DNA of 64,000 nucleotides from Catenovulum agarivorans YM01. Lineage in GTDB: Bacteria; Pseudomonadota; Gammaproteobacteria; Enterobacterales; Alteromonadaceae. Below the pieces are notes generated by a model. That model made no database searches. It worked only from the letters and a program-made list of their open reading frames with translations, and was not told where the DNA came from. Positions 21,182-30,431 of the stretch are shown here, one piece after another. Location of the stretch: positions 27,777 through 91,776 of the forward strand of contig NZ_JH767538.1 of assembly GCF_000281085.1 (NCBI RefSeq), given 5' to 3'. A program made the position numbers and the translations under genes. Numbering within the stretch: position 1 is the stretch's first letter; each line of letters opens with the position of its first letter.

Positions 21182-22750
21182 ATGAAACTTACTAAAGACA
21201 CTAAGATATTGATAATCGACGATTTCGATTCAATGCGGCGTGTGACATGCTCCCAATTACGCAGTCTTGGCGCAATGAAAATTGTCCAGGCCAAAGATGG
21301 TAGCGAAGCAATGAGTTTGTTATTAGAGCAATCCTTTGACTTAATACTGTCTGATTGGAATATGCCTGTGATGAGTGGTTTAGAACTGCTAAAAGCAGTA
21401 AGAGCTAATAAAACTTTGTGTCATATCCCGTTTATTATGCTAACTGGTGAAGCTGGTCGAGAGCGGGTGATTGAGGTTATCGCTTGTGGGGTCAGTGAGT
21501 TAATTGTCAAACCATATAGCACAAATTGTTTAGCTCAAAAAATAGATAAAGTTTCTCGTTGGAAACCTCGTAAACCACCTAAAAAAGAGCCAGAAAAAAC
21601 GACTCATGAGCCTGTTGAAGCTATCGTTCCACCAACTGAAGCCACTAAAGTTATCAGCTATAAACCCACGATTCTAGTAGTCGATGACAACTCAGACAAT
21701 GTGGCCTTGTTACACCAACTATTTAAAGATGAGTTTAGGGTATTAATCACCTTAAATGGCAAGCGAGCCTTAGAAATTTGCACTTCAGATAACCCACCAG
21801 ATTTGGTGTTGTTGGATATCATGATGCCTGACATGGATGGATTTGAAGTCGCAACTAAAATGCGTGAACACCCAAATGGTGAAAATATTCCAATCATATT
21901 TGTGACAGCAATGGAAGGTGTTGAGGCGCATAGTAGAGGGTTAGCATTAGGCGCAGTAGATTTTGTGACCAAACCTATAGAGCCTAATTTGTTGGTTCCC
22001 AGAGTACGCAATTTTTTACGTTATGTGCGTTTACACAAACAATTGCAAGACGATTACGACACTTTGCAAGAAAATGCACAGCTGCAAGAACAAGTGGAAT
22101 TTACCTCTAGACATGATTTAAAAGGTTCACTTGCTGCTGTGATTGGTTTAATTCAATCGCTTAGTGAAGGGAGTTCGCTGAAGAGTAAACAGCTTGAACA
22201 ATTGCATATGGCTGAAGAGGCTGCATTGCAGACTCTCAATATGGTTAACTTGTCTACCGAATTATACAAAATTGAAAAAGGTAACTATCAACTTAATGCC
22301 CAGCCTGTAGAAATCGGTGAAATATTACGACGTATCGTCACTTTAACCCGCAATACGTTCGCAACCAAAAAGCTGACAATTTTGATTGATACAGATGTCA
22401 CTGGGGATGAGCATGCCCCTCAAATATTAGGGGATGAGATGTTCTGTTACTCCTTATTTCAGAACCTAATTAAAAATGCCTGCGAGGCAGCGCCTGAACA
22501 GAGCAAAGTAGAAGTGGCTCTTCACAATGAATCGCCATTGTGTGTAACTATTCGTAATTTTGGGGTTGTGCCAGCAGAAATTAGGGCCAATTTCTTCGAT
22601 AAGTTTGTCACCCATGGCAAAGAAGATGGAACAGGGTTAGGGACTTATTCGGCTAAATTATTAACTGAAGCTCAAGAGGGGCAAATTGCACTTGATGTTT
22701 CAGATGAAGATAACAAGACGACTATATCAGTGCGCTTACCTAGAGTGTGA
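21182..22750 (+). CDS. Double-receiver histidine kinase-like protein
   Basis: A 522-residue soluble protein. REC1 spans 6-122 (Asp58 in LSDWNMPVM, similar to CheY) and REC2 spans 163-280 (Asp212 in LLDIMMPDMDG), with a Pro/Lys-rich linker between. A short coiled coil precedes a HisKA-like helix pair with His311 in SRHDLKGSL. The HATPase domain follows, with N-box LIKNACEAA and G-box GTGLGTYSAKL. There is no membrane or sensor domain, so input must arrive by phosphorylation of the receivers. It starts 27 bases after the HD-GYP gene and closes the plus-strand signalling operon. The kinase may work backwards as a phosphatase or pass phosphate to the HPt domains. Confidence 0.88.
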   Translation: MKLTKDTKILIIDDFDSMRRVTCSQLRSLGAMKIVQAKDGSEAMSLLLEQSFDLILSDWNMPVMSGLELLKAVRANKTLCHIPFIMLTGEAGRERVIEVIACGVSELIVKPYSTNCLAQKIDKVSRWKPRKPPKKEPEKTTHEPVEAIVPPTEATKVISYKPTILVVDDNSDNVALLHQLFKDEFRVLITLNGKRALEICTSDNPPDLVLLDIMMPDMDGFEVATKMREHPNGENIPIIFVTAMEGVEAHSRGLALGAVDFVTKPIEPNLLVPRVRNFLRYVRLHKQLQDDYDTLQENAQLQEQVEFTSRHDLKGSLAAVIGLIQSLSEGSSLKSKQLEQLHMAEEAALQTLNMVNLSTELYKIEKGNYQLNAQPVEIGEILRRIVTLTRNTFATKKLTILIDTDVTGDEHAPQILGDEMFCYSLFQNLIKNACEAAPEQSKVEVALHNESPLCVTIRNFGVVPAEIRANFFDKFVTHGKEDGTGLGTYSAKLLTEAQEGQIALDVSDEDNKTTISVRLPRV

Positions 22751-22781
22751 GATATAGAAGACTAGTATACTAGCTAGCCTG

Positions 22782-23270
22782 CTAGTCGTATTTAGCATTT
22801 TCAGTTCGAACTTCTTTCGCACCTGCAAACGCCTTATACAGCTTCTTGTGTGCAGCTAGTGAAAAGGTATCGTCTCGATTCGGATATTGTTTAATCCATT
22901 CAATCAGCATAGCTAAATTATCATCTTGCGCTTGTTTGCTTGGGTATTTATGCGGCTCCCAAGGGCGGTTTTTTGCATTGGTTATGCAGTCAGCCACAGC
23001 TAAGTTTAAAAATATCAGCTTGTTTACTTGTGGCATTACATATTCAAGTAAATCAGCATAACAACCTTCAATCACCCAGTTGCTATTTTGCTGTAAAAAG
23101 TCATCGATAAACTTAACCGATTGTGCCATCGGCATACGCTGAGGCGGTGTCGTATCTAACCAAGCAATTGTGTCTAAATCTAAATGTGCTAACCCTTGGG
23201 TATTTGCTAATTGTTTTGCTAGGGTTGATTTACCTGAGCCTGAATTTCCAAAAATAATAACTTTATTCAA
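22782..23270 (-). CDS. P-loop nucleoside/adenylate kinase-like protein
   Basis: A 162-residue ATPase with Walker A GNSGSGKST at residues 8-16, followed by LAKQLA. The start, a LDLD substrate-side motif near 34, and a lid-like stretch NRPWEPHKYPS near 110-120 match small adenylate-kinase-like proteins often annotated as topology-modulation or FlaR-like proteins. The substrate is not known. It is compact, soluble and complete, and its start lies 27 bases past the stop of the neighbouring minus-strand oxidoreductase-like gene, so the two may be one transcript. Confidence 0.8.
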   Translation of the reverse strand: MNKVIIFGNSGSGKSTLAKQLANTQGLAHLDLDTIAWLDTTPPQRMPMAQSVKFIDDFLQQNSNWVIEGCYADLLEYVMPQVNKLIFLNLAVADCITNAKNRPWEPHKYPSKQAQDDNLAMLIEWIKQYPNRDDTFSLAAHKKLYKAFAGAKEVRTENAKYD

Positions 23271-23297
23271 AATAGTTCCTTATCAAAGCGTGTTGAG

Positions 23298-24026
23298 TTA
23301 GCGGTTATATATCACAGGCATTTGCATTTTCCATCTATCCCATAGCTCAGCTTGGTTGATTAAACTTAGCATAAAATGTGCAACGTTAATTCTGCTGGTT
23401 GTGCCCGCATTAAAAATAACATTTCGAATGGGTGCTGGGTATATATCGTATGCACTGTCGCTTATTTCATTTATTAAGGTATCAGGCCGCACAGCGACCC
23501 ACTCAATAACATTCTGTTGTTGAGGGTAGTTTGTTTGCAAGTAATCAGCGGCGGCTTCGTTGTCGGCATGTGGTGGGATTAAATAGCGAATAATACTTAT
23601 GGCTATTGCTTGTGACATAGGTATTTTTTCACCAGCTTGTTGATTTTGCTTGCCCGATGAATTCATTAAAATAAATTTGGTTGGCACATCGGCATTTTCT
23701 TGTCGAGTGTGCTCAATAGCTTGGCACAATCGCTTAACTGCATTGGTTACAAGGCGACGAGGCTGGCCATAAATCCCTTTAAAACTGAGATTGTGCCCTA
23801 AACAACAAACTACCGCGTGACAGCCTTTTACTTGAGTTTGTAATTCTTCATCAGTTAAATCAAGCAGGCTTGCTTGTGTTATGTTTAACCTTGAATTTTG
23901 TTTCTGGCTATTGGGCAAATATTCAGTTGAGCGAACAATAATTTTAACCCTTTGACCTTCAGCCAGCAGTTTTTCAACGACTAATCTGCCAGTAGCACCA
24001 CTTGCACCTACAACTAAGATTGTCAT
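23298..24026 (-). CDS. NAD(P)-binding atypical SDR-family protein
   Basis: A 242-residue Rossmann-fold protein. The ATG at 24026 is preferred to one 12 bases upstream because GGAGAG lies at the correct distance before it. The nucleotide-binding GASGATGRLV is at residues 7-16, and the acidic/basic end of strand two (IIVRS) suggests NADP. The CCLGHN and ILMNSSG stretches fit the NmrA/SDR_a5 group. It lacks the classical YxxxK pair, so it may be a binding protein or isomerase-like enzyme. It is divergent from a LysR-type regulator whose start is about 70 bases away, which commonly means the regulator controls it. Confidence 0.85.
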   Translation of the reverse strand: MTILVVGASGATGRLVVEKLLAEGQRVKIIVRSTEYLPNSQKQNSRLNITQASLLDLTDEELQTQVKGCHAVVCCLGHNLSFKGIYGQPRRLVTNAVKRLCQAIEHTRQENADVPTKFILMNSSGKQNQQAGEKIPMSQAIAISIIRYLIPPHADNEAAADYLQTNYPQQQNVIEWVAVRPDTLINEISDSAYDIYPAPIRNVIFNAGTTSRINVAHFMLSLINQAELWDRWKMQMPVIYNR

Positions 24027-24099
24027 ATATCTCTCCATATCGTTATGTACTTCGGCTACTTTACCTATACAATAATTAAATTAATACGCTATAAAATGT

Positions 24100-25029
24100 A
24101 TGGTTGGTATACAAAAACGCATGAACTGGAATTCAATAAAATTCGATTGGAACCACATTCGCTCATTTTTAGCCACAGCGGAAGAAGGTTCCTTGTCGGC
24201 TGCTGCCAAAGCGCTTGGGTTAACTCAACCTACACTAAGCCGGCAAATTTATGCATTGGAAGCTGAGCTGAAACTTATGTTATTTGAGCGAGTCGGTCAG
24301 CGTTTAGTATTAACCGAAAGTGGCGTAGAGTTATTACAACATGCCCGTTCAATGGGCGATGAAGCGCTAAAATTTTCACTAGCAGTAACAGGGCAATCAC
24401 AACAACTTGAAGGAAGGGTTACGCTTTCTGTTAGCGAACTAACGGCAACTTATGTATTGCCAAAAATTTTGCGCACGATTCGCCAGTTAGAGCCCGGTAT
24501 ACGCATTGAAGTTGTAGTAACTAATAACACCAGCGATTTAAAAAAGCGTGAAGCTGATATCGCAATTAGAAGCTATTATCCAAAACAAAATGACTTGATT
24601 GCTAAAAAACTTGGCCAAGAAGTTATTTGGTTATACGGCACAGCTGAATATCTACAAGGCTTTTCTGCTGCCAGCAAACTATCCGAGTTAACGGATATTC
24701 AAATAATCGGATTTGACGATTCAAACACAGTAATTGATATTCTGAATCAACAAGGCTGGGCACTTAGCCAGAAAAATTTCTCATTATTAACTTCGTTTCA
24801 ACCTCTTCAAATTGAGTTGTGCAAACAAGGACAAGGTTTAGTTTTTATGCCAGAAGATATGGGCAACCGTGAGCCAAACTTAGTCAAAGCTTTTGCGGAT
24901 ATGGGCGCAACCATGACATTGGATGTTTGGTTGGTAAGCCATCAAGAACTGCGCACCAGCTTAAGAGTGCGCAGAGTTTTTGATTTAATCGCACAGCAAT
25001 ATAGCAGTGCGGTTATGGACAAAAGTTAA
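24100..25029 (+). CDS. LysR-family transcriptional regulator
   Basis: A protein of up to 309 residues. The winged helix-turn-helix is near the N-terminus (HIRSFLATAEEGSLSAAAKALGL, quoted in part; TQPTLSRQI is the recognition helix). The periplasmic-binding-protein-like effector domain covers about 95-300. Two starts are possible, ATG at 24100 or ATG at 24121; neither has a strong ribosome site, and the second would give the more usual length before the HTH. It diverges from the SDR-like gene and probably regulates it. The gene ends only 78 bases before the fructan locus, with its own operator-bearing promoter between, so regulation of the hydrolases by this protein is not indicated. Confidence 0.9.
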   Translation: MVGIQKRMNWNSIKFDWNHIRSFLATAEEGSLSAAAKALGLTQPTLSRQIYALEAELKLMLFERVGQRLVLTESGVELLQHARSMGDEALKFSLAVTGQSQQLEGRVTLSVSELTATYVLPKILRTIRQLEPGIRIEVVVTNNTSDLKKREADIAIRSYYPKQNDLIAKKLGQEVIWLYGTAEYLQGFSAASKLSELTDIQIIGFDDSNTVIDILNQQGWALSQKNFSLLTSFQPLQIELCKQGQGLVFMPEDMGNREPNLVKAFADMGATMTLDVWLVSHQELRTSLRVRRVFDLIAQQYSSAVMDKS

Positions 25030-25033
25030 ATAC

Positions 25034-25076
25034 TTGTAAATTTTCATTGTGTGCTGTATTGTTTAAACAACGTTGT
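25034..25076 (+). promoter_or_regulatory. Promoter and LacI-type operator for the first GH32 gene
   Basis: TTGTAA (25034-25039), a 17-base spacer, and TATTGT (25057-25062) form a plausible sigma-70 promoter. The perfect palindrome ACAACGTTGT lies at 25067-25076, over the expected transcription start. This placement would let the LacI-family repressor encoded at 30432-31442 block initiation. Confidence 0.7.
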
Positions 25077-25107
25077 TTTTCTTTTGTTCAGCACCATTGG
25101 AAAATTT

Positions 25108-28100
25108 ATGAATACAAATAATATATTAAAATTAAGCCTAGTTGCGTTGGCAACTAGTTCGTTAAGCGGTTGTATACTCGATAATAAAGCAACTATCGAC
25201 GCGTCGGATGTAGAGGTTATTGGACAACCAACACCAGAGCCGACACCATCACCTGAAGAGCGTGTCGCTTTAACAGAAATGGTTTATCTAAATTTTAACG
25301 AGCAAACCGGAAGCACAGAAGCTATAAATCAAGTTAATCAAGCTGCTTATAGTGTAAGCAATACGTTTTTAAAACCAGAGCGAGTGTTAGGTGTGCAAGG
25401 GAATGCATTACGCACCGATGGTTTTTCTACTTGGGTGACGGGCAACCCTGATTTAGCCAATTTATCTGAAATGACCATAGAGACTTGGGTTGCATTAGAA
25501 AGTTATCCGAGTGACCACGAAACCGGCCATGCGAATTTATCGCCAGCCTCGTTCATTTCAAAAATGAAAGATGGCAAAGGTTTTAGTTTAGATATTAATA
25601 CATTTGGTCAATGGCAATTTAATGTATCAATTGACGGCACTATGTATAACTTACCAGCACCAGAAGTTTTCCCTCTGTATAGCTGGAACCACGTAGCCGC
25701 TGTGGTAGATGGTTTTAACGGTAGTATCAAACTTTATTTAAATGGAGTAGAAGTCGCTTCAACAGAGGCTAACCCTATTGGTGGTGAAATTGACAACGTT
25801 GATTCTAGTTTACTCATTGCAAAAAGTCATGCAACCACATCTTCTGGGCCTTTTTCAGTGATTAATGGATTAAATGGCGCTTTTGACGAAGTTAAGATAT
25901 ATCAAGGCAGTAAATTGGCTGAAGCATTTACCGCAAACATTCAGATAAAAGATGACAATCATCCGTTAGGTACAATCTCGTTGGAAACACCGGAGAGCCG
26001 TTTTATTGACGACCCACTTCGACCTATTTTTCACGCTATGCCGCCAGCCAATTGGGCTAACGAACCACACGGTTTAGTAGAGTTTGATGGCAAGTATCAC
26101 ATGTTTTACCAACGTACTCCTAACGGCCCTTTTAAAACACAAATGCATTGGGGCCATATGATGTCGGATAATTTTGTTAATTGGACACATATGCAAGATG
26201 CACTTTGGCCTGAGGTAGAACAGGGCGGTACTAACGGGTTTGATATGAAGGGTATATGGTCAGGTGATGTGGTTGTTGAAGGTGACACAGCCTATGCGTT
26301 TTACACCAATGTGAATCATACTGGGCCTTTTAACCCAGGGGTCGCGGTCGCAACCAGTCAGGATAACGATCTAAAAAACTGGACAAAGTTAGGACCGATT
26401 ATTGATCGAACTGGGGTTGATGATATGCGCGACCCTTATCTATGGAAAGACGGCGATACTTGGCACATGATAGTTGGCGCAATAAAGAGCGGACATGGTG
26501 CCTTGCTGCATCTATCTACCTCTGATATTTCGGACATTAACAGCTGGCAAAGCAGTTCCTTCATGGCTGATTTTTCAGTTCTTACAGCCCCTGATGGCTC
26601 AAAAGACGGGTTAGCCAGTGTTTTATGGGAAATGCCTGTTTTTGAAAAAATTTCTGACGACAAGTATATGCTGTTAGTTAATCCGGTTGGCAATGGTTAT
26701 AAGCCTAGAGGTTTATATTGGATTGGTAGTTGGACCAATGGGCAGTTTGTTCCGGACAATACCCAAGCAAAATATTTAGATTTAATTGTCGGCCATATAT
26801 CCCCAACGGTTGCGCGCAATGCTGATGGCCTATTAACAGCAATTGGTATAGTCGACGAAAGACGTTCATCTGAAGCTCAATTAGCGGCAGGTTGGACTCA
26901 AACTTTTTCGGCGCCTCGAGTTTGGTCGTTAGCAGCAGACGGTGCGACAATTCAACAAGCGCCGGCAGCGCAGTTGAGTGATTTACGTTTAAACAACAGT
27001 GTACGCGAGCAATCTAACTTGGTAGTGAATGGCGAAACTTTGCTAGAGGCGAAAGGGCGCCGTGTAGAAATTATCGCTGAATTAGATGCCAGCGAAACAG
27101 CGAACAAGTACGGTGTGGTAATTGCTGCTTCTGCTGATGGCGAAGAAAAAACGGTTATTTATTACGATGCGATCAACAAAAATATTGTATTAGATAAAAC
27201 AAAATCAACCACTTCTAGCAGCGCGTTTGAGTTAACCGAACAAGCGGGCAGTTATGACGAAACCGCTTTTGGTAAACCAGAAAAATTCCATATATTTGTT
27301 GATGGTTCAGTAGTAGATGTATTTATCAACGACAAAGCTGCCTTTTCTTTTAGGATTTATCCAACAAAAGATGACAGCAACAATATAGCTCTGTACTCGC
27401 AAGCAGCAGATACCAGATTTACCCAAGTACAAGTGTATCAATTGGCTGACATGCAAAATAAACGCACCTTTATTGCTGCGAAAGCTGATGCCGATGGCAT
27501 TGTTGAAGAAAAAGAAGATGGTGAAATTATTACCGTTAGTGTTGCCAATAACACCTTTGCGCAAACGCTCAATATTGCTGGCTGGCAAGCTACAAACTTA
27601 CCAAATGGTGTGAGCTTAGCTAGCATTAATCGCATTGACGACAAGACAGCTGAAATTACCTTATCTGGCAATTCGAGTGATGACTTTGATGCCAATATTT
27701 CTAATATCGAGCTGAGTATTGCGGCAGGTCAGTTTGTCTCTATGCCTGTTCCGGCAGACGTTAGGGGATTCGGCCCAACGATTACCGCTGAAGTTGAGGT
27801 GGTCACCTCTGCCGAGTTAACCATAGGTGGAGATACGCAAGCTAGCATAAGTGAAGGTTCTGAAAGTGGTCAGACTATTTCCGTTGCGTTAACCAATAAC
27901 ACCTTTGTCGACCCTGTTGATAAAGCTCATTGGACAACACAAAACTTACCAACAGGTCTAGATTTTACTTTAACTAGAGTCGCTGACAATCAAGTCGATA
28001 TTCAACTTTCAGGTACTGCTGAGGGCTATCAAAACCAAGATCAATTGGTCACCTTTAGCATAGCACCGCAAGCTTTTACTCAAGTTGATCCTGAATTATT

Positions 28101-29892
28101 TGGTCAAGCAGCAATGTCGACTTCAATTTTGTTTAAAGCCAACAAAGTATTTAATGCAACTTTGCCTGCTGACGGTCAAAACAATTCTTTGGTGATTGGT
28201 AGATTTGACGGCGCACAAACGACGCTTGCACAAGGCTGGTCGGCTTCTGGTGATTTTGCAAACCCTGCTACCGAAGGGGTTTGGCGTGGTACAACAGTAA
28301 ATAGTGCGTCGGCACAAATAGGTGATGGCGCAGTAAGCACCTGTGAAATGAATGGTAATGCCAAAGGATGTGACCCAAGCACTGGTCGTTTAACTTCGCC
28401 AATATTTACCTTAACGAAAGACAACTTATATACCTTGCTCGCGGGTGGCGAAAACAATAGCAAGGCTGTGGGTATTCGAGTGTTAGATACAGCGGGGAAT
28501 TTATTACATAACTATTCACCAGCGAGTTGTGGCCCTGCAAATATTGACGGTGATGACGATTGGACGGTAATACAAGCCAGCGTATTAAAAGGCGCGAATA
28601 TTCGAGCACAATTTTATGATGAAGAGTCGGGCGGTTGTGGTTTTGTCAGTTTTGACCACTTGTTCCAAAGTGATATAGCCAAAGACGATAGCATGATTGA
28701 CGGCGGCACTGTCACTTTAACTGCAGAGCAAAGTGCCAACTTAACATACGGCGTAAGTTTGCCATATCAAGATTCTGATTCAAATGTCATTGGCTCATTT
28801 GATCATGCACAAGCAATGATTATGGATGGTTGGGTTGCAACCGGTGATTTTGCGATTCCGGCATCAGCAGACGCATGGCATAGTTTAACGACCGCTAGAG
28901 CAGATGCTGCGCGAGTAGGTAATGGTGGCACAACAACTTGTGAGTTAAACGGCAATCCGTGTGATGCGAGTACGGGGACGCTTACTTCATCGTTATTTGA
29001 TGTAAGCGCAGATCAATCTACCCTAGCCATGTTAATTTCTGGTGGTAACGCCGAAATGACGAATGATGTCGGCATTCGGGTGTTAGATGCAACCGATGCT
29101 GAACTAGCAAGGTTAAACCCTGGTACTTGTGGCGATGCTTACGTAAAAAACGATAGTCATTGGAAAACCATTGATTTGTCGGCGTATGTCGGCCAACAGG
29201 TAAAAGTACAAGTGTTTGACAATGAAACCGGTGGTTGTGGTTTTATCAGTGTTGATCATATTCACTTAACCTCAGGCCAAGCCGTTGACCCCAACTATGT
29301 AGATTTCAACTTTACTGCGACAGATTATGCTGAAGCAAACCCTGATGAAACATTAACCAATGTGACAGTCAATGCTGATTCGTTTACGCAAGTGATAGGT
29401 AGTTTCGACAACCCTTCAGCTATGCTCGCAGATGGCTGGGTCGCGACAGGTGATTTTCTAAACCCAACCGATGATAGCGCTTGGGCTGGCACCACTAGTT
29501 TTAATGATGCAGCTAAAGTGGGTACAAATGCGGTTAGTACTTGTGAGTTAAACAATAATGCGAATGGTTGTGACCAGCCAGTGGGTACGTTAACTTCTCC
29601 GACATTTAAAATAGATGCAGCTAGACCGCACTTGAACTTTTTAATGTCAGGGGGGAACGGTGGTGCACCTGTTGGTTTAAAAGTAATTAATCCTGCAAAC
29701 GATGCTGTCATTACACAATTTACGCCAAACTCCTGTGCTGACTCGCGTATCTTAGGTGACCAACATTGGCAAACAATCGATTTAACAGATTATATTGGCC
29801 AATTTGTGCAAGTGGTTGTGTTTGATGAAGAACAAGGTGGTTGTGGGTTTGTTAGTTTTGACCATGTGCATTTGAGCAGCAGCGCGAAATAA
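25108..29892 (+). CDS. Modular GH32 lipoprotein with LamG-like domain and three C-terminal modules
   Basis: A 1594-residue exported lipoprotein; the ATG at 25108 opens a signal with lipobox LSGC (Cys22). A LamG/concanavalin-like domain spans about 58-270, then a GH32 five-bladed propeller from ~305 and its beta-sandwich to ~800. Catalytic-site equivalents are N-E-P-H-G at 318-322, RDP with Asp442, and WEMP with Glu508. The nucleophile position thus has Glu319 instead of the usual Asp of WMNDPNG, which is unusual. Next are two repeats of about 110 residues (SVANNTF, TLSGN) and three ~165-residue modules, each with four conserved Cys (STCE, GCD, a central CG/CA, GGCGF). GH32 enzymes hydrolyse fructans; the precise linkage is unknown. 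A likely operator precedes it. Confidence 0.85.
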   Translation: MNTNNILKLSLVALATSSLSGCILDNKATIDASDVEVIGQPTPEPTPSPEERVALTEMVYLNFNEQTGSTEAINQVNQAAYSVSNTFLKPERVLGVQGNALRTDGFSTWVTGNPDLANLSEMTIETWVALESYPSDHETGHANLSPASFISKMKDGKGFSLDINTFGQWQFNVSIDGTMYNLPAPEVFPLYSWNHVAAVVDGFNGSIKLYLNGVEVASTEANPIGGEIDNVDSSLLIAKSHATTSSGPFSVINGLNGAFDEVKIYQGSKLAEAFTANIQIKDDNHPLGTISLETPESRFIDDPLRPIFHAMPPANWANEPHGLVEFDGKYHMFYQRTPNGPFKTQMHWGHMMSDNFVNWTHMQDALWPEVEQGGTNGFDMKGIWSGDVVVEGDTAYAFYTNVNHTGPFNPGVAVATSQDNDLKNWTKLGPIIDRTGVDDMRDPYLWKDGDTWHMIVGAIKSGHGALLHLSTSDISDINSWQSSSFMADFSVLTAPDGSKDGLASVLWEMPVFEKISDDKYMLLVNPVGNGYKPRGLYWIGSWTNGQFVPDNTQAKYLDLIVGHISPTVARNADGLLTAIGIVDERRSSEAQLAAGWTQTFSAPRVWSLAADGATIQQAPAAQLSDLRLNNSVREQSNLVVNGETLLEAKGRRVEIIAELDASETANKYGVVIAASADGEEKTVIYYDAINKNIVLDKTKSTTSSSAFELTEQAGSYDETAFGKPEKFHIFVDGSVVDVFINDKAAFSFRIYPTKDDSNNIALYSQAADTRFTQVQVYQLADMQNKRTFIAAKADADGIVEEKEDGEIITVSVANNTFAQTLNIAGWQATNLPNGVSLASINRIDDKTAEITLSGNSSDDFDANISNIELSIAAGQFVSMPVPADVRGFGPTITAEVEVVTSAELTIGGDTQASISEGSESGQTISVALTNNTFVDPVDKAHWTTQNLPTGLDFTLTRVADNQVDIQLSGTAEGYQNQDQLVTFSIAPQAFTQVDPELFGQAAMSTSILFKANKVFNATLPADGQNNSLVIGRFDGAQTTLAQGWSASGDFANPATEGVWRGTTVNSASAQIGDGAVSTCEMNGNAKGCDPSTGRLTSPIFTLTKDNLYTLLAGGENNSKAVGIRVLDTAGNLLHNYSPASCGPANIDGDDDWTVIQASVLKGANIRAQFYDEESGGCGFVSFDHLFQSDIAKDDSMIDGGTVTLTAEQSANLTYGVSLPYQDSDSNVIGSFDHAQAMIMDGWVATGDFAIPASADAWHSLTTARADAARVGNGGTTTCELNGNPCDASTGTLTSSLFDVSADQSTLAMLISGGNAEMTNDVGIRVLDATDAELARLNPGTCGDAYVKNDSHWKTIDLSAYVGQQVKVQVFDNETGGCGFISVDHIHLTSGQAVDPNYVDFNFTATDYAEANPDETLTNVTVNADSFTQVIGSFDNPSAMLADGWVATGDFLNPTDDSAWAGTTSFNDAAKVGTNAVSTCELNNNANGCDQPVGTLTSPTFKIDAARPHLNFLMSGGNGGAPVGLKVINPANDAVITQFTPNSCADSRILGDQHWQTIDLTDYIGQFVQVVVFDEEQGGCGFVSFDHVHLSSSAK
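28192..29880 (+). repeat. Three C-terminal beta-sandwich-like modules in the first GH32 protein
   Basis: Copies begin near 28192, 28786 and 29392, a period of about 200 residues including linkers. Each starts VIGxFD, then GW-x-GDF, STCExN, GTLTSPxF, GG, and ends GGCGF-(V/I)-S-(F/V)-DH. The four cysteines per copy suggest two disulfides. The same overall order of motifs appears in the modules of the other GH32 proteins, though those have a different cysteine pattern. Confidence 0.7.
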
Positions 29893-29894
29893 CA

Positions 29895-29924
29895 AAAAAG
29901 GCAAGCCATTGGCTTGCCTTTCTT
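29895..29924. terminator. Bidirectional intrinsic terminator
   Basis: AAGGCAAGCC (29898-29907), loop ATT, GGCTTGCCTT (29911-29920), flanked by A-run on the left and TCTTC on the right. It lies between the convergent GH32 and cold-shock genes and can serve both. Confidence 0.88.
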
Positions 29925-29944
29925 CAAACAATTGTTAGCTAATA

Positions 29945-30154
29945 TTAAATAGCAACAATGTTTTCAGCTTGAGGGCCTTTAGCACCTTGAGTTACATTGA
30001 ACTCAACAGCTTGACCTTCAGTTAATGTTTTGAAGCCTTCGCTAGCAATTGAGCTGTAATGTGCGAATACGTCAGCGCCAGACTCTTGAGCGATAAAACC
30101 AAAACCTTTCTCTTCGTTGAACCACTTAACGGTTCCTTTAACTTTATTAGACAT
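29945..30154 (-). CDS. Cold-shock-domain protein (CspA family)
   Basis: A 69-residue single cold-shock domain: [15 protein letters not shown] carries RNP1 (KGFGFI) and DVFAHYSSI carries a variant RNP2. The family binds single-stranded RNA or DNA and melts RNA structure. The length and the ending (PQAENIVAI) are standard. The long 5' region (30155-30431) has no gene and may be a structured leader as in other csp genes. It is a housekeeping gene lying within the fructan locus and shows no operator palindrome. Confidence 0.95.
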   Translation of the reverse strand: MSNKVKGTVKWFNEEKGFGFIAQESGADVFAHYSSIASEGFKTLTEGQAVEFNVTQGAKGPQAENIVAI

Positions 30155-30431
30155 AATATATCCTAGTTCTTAAAAAAATAATGCCGTATATCGGCGGGTT
30201 TAGCTTGTGGAGACATGAACTTAAAACTGCAGAACGAGGTATTTATTACGAATAAAACAGCGAAATGTAGGATGTAAATTTGATTGCTTCTTCAAGCTGC
30301 GGAAAGTGTACAGTATCTCTGCGTAATGTCCAGTATAAAATTTAAACAATATTAAAATGTTTTTGTACTATAACAGTTTTGCTCGGTTGATTATTGTTAA
30401 AAGTTTGGCATCTGTACAAAGATTAAACTGT

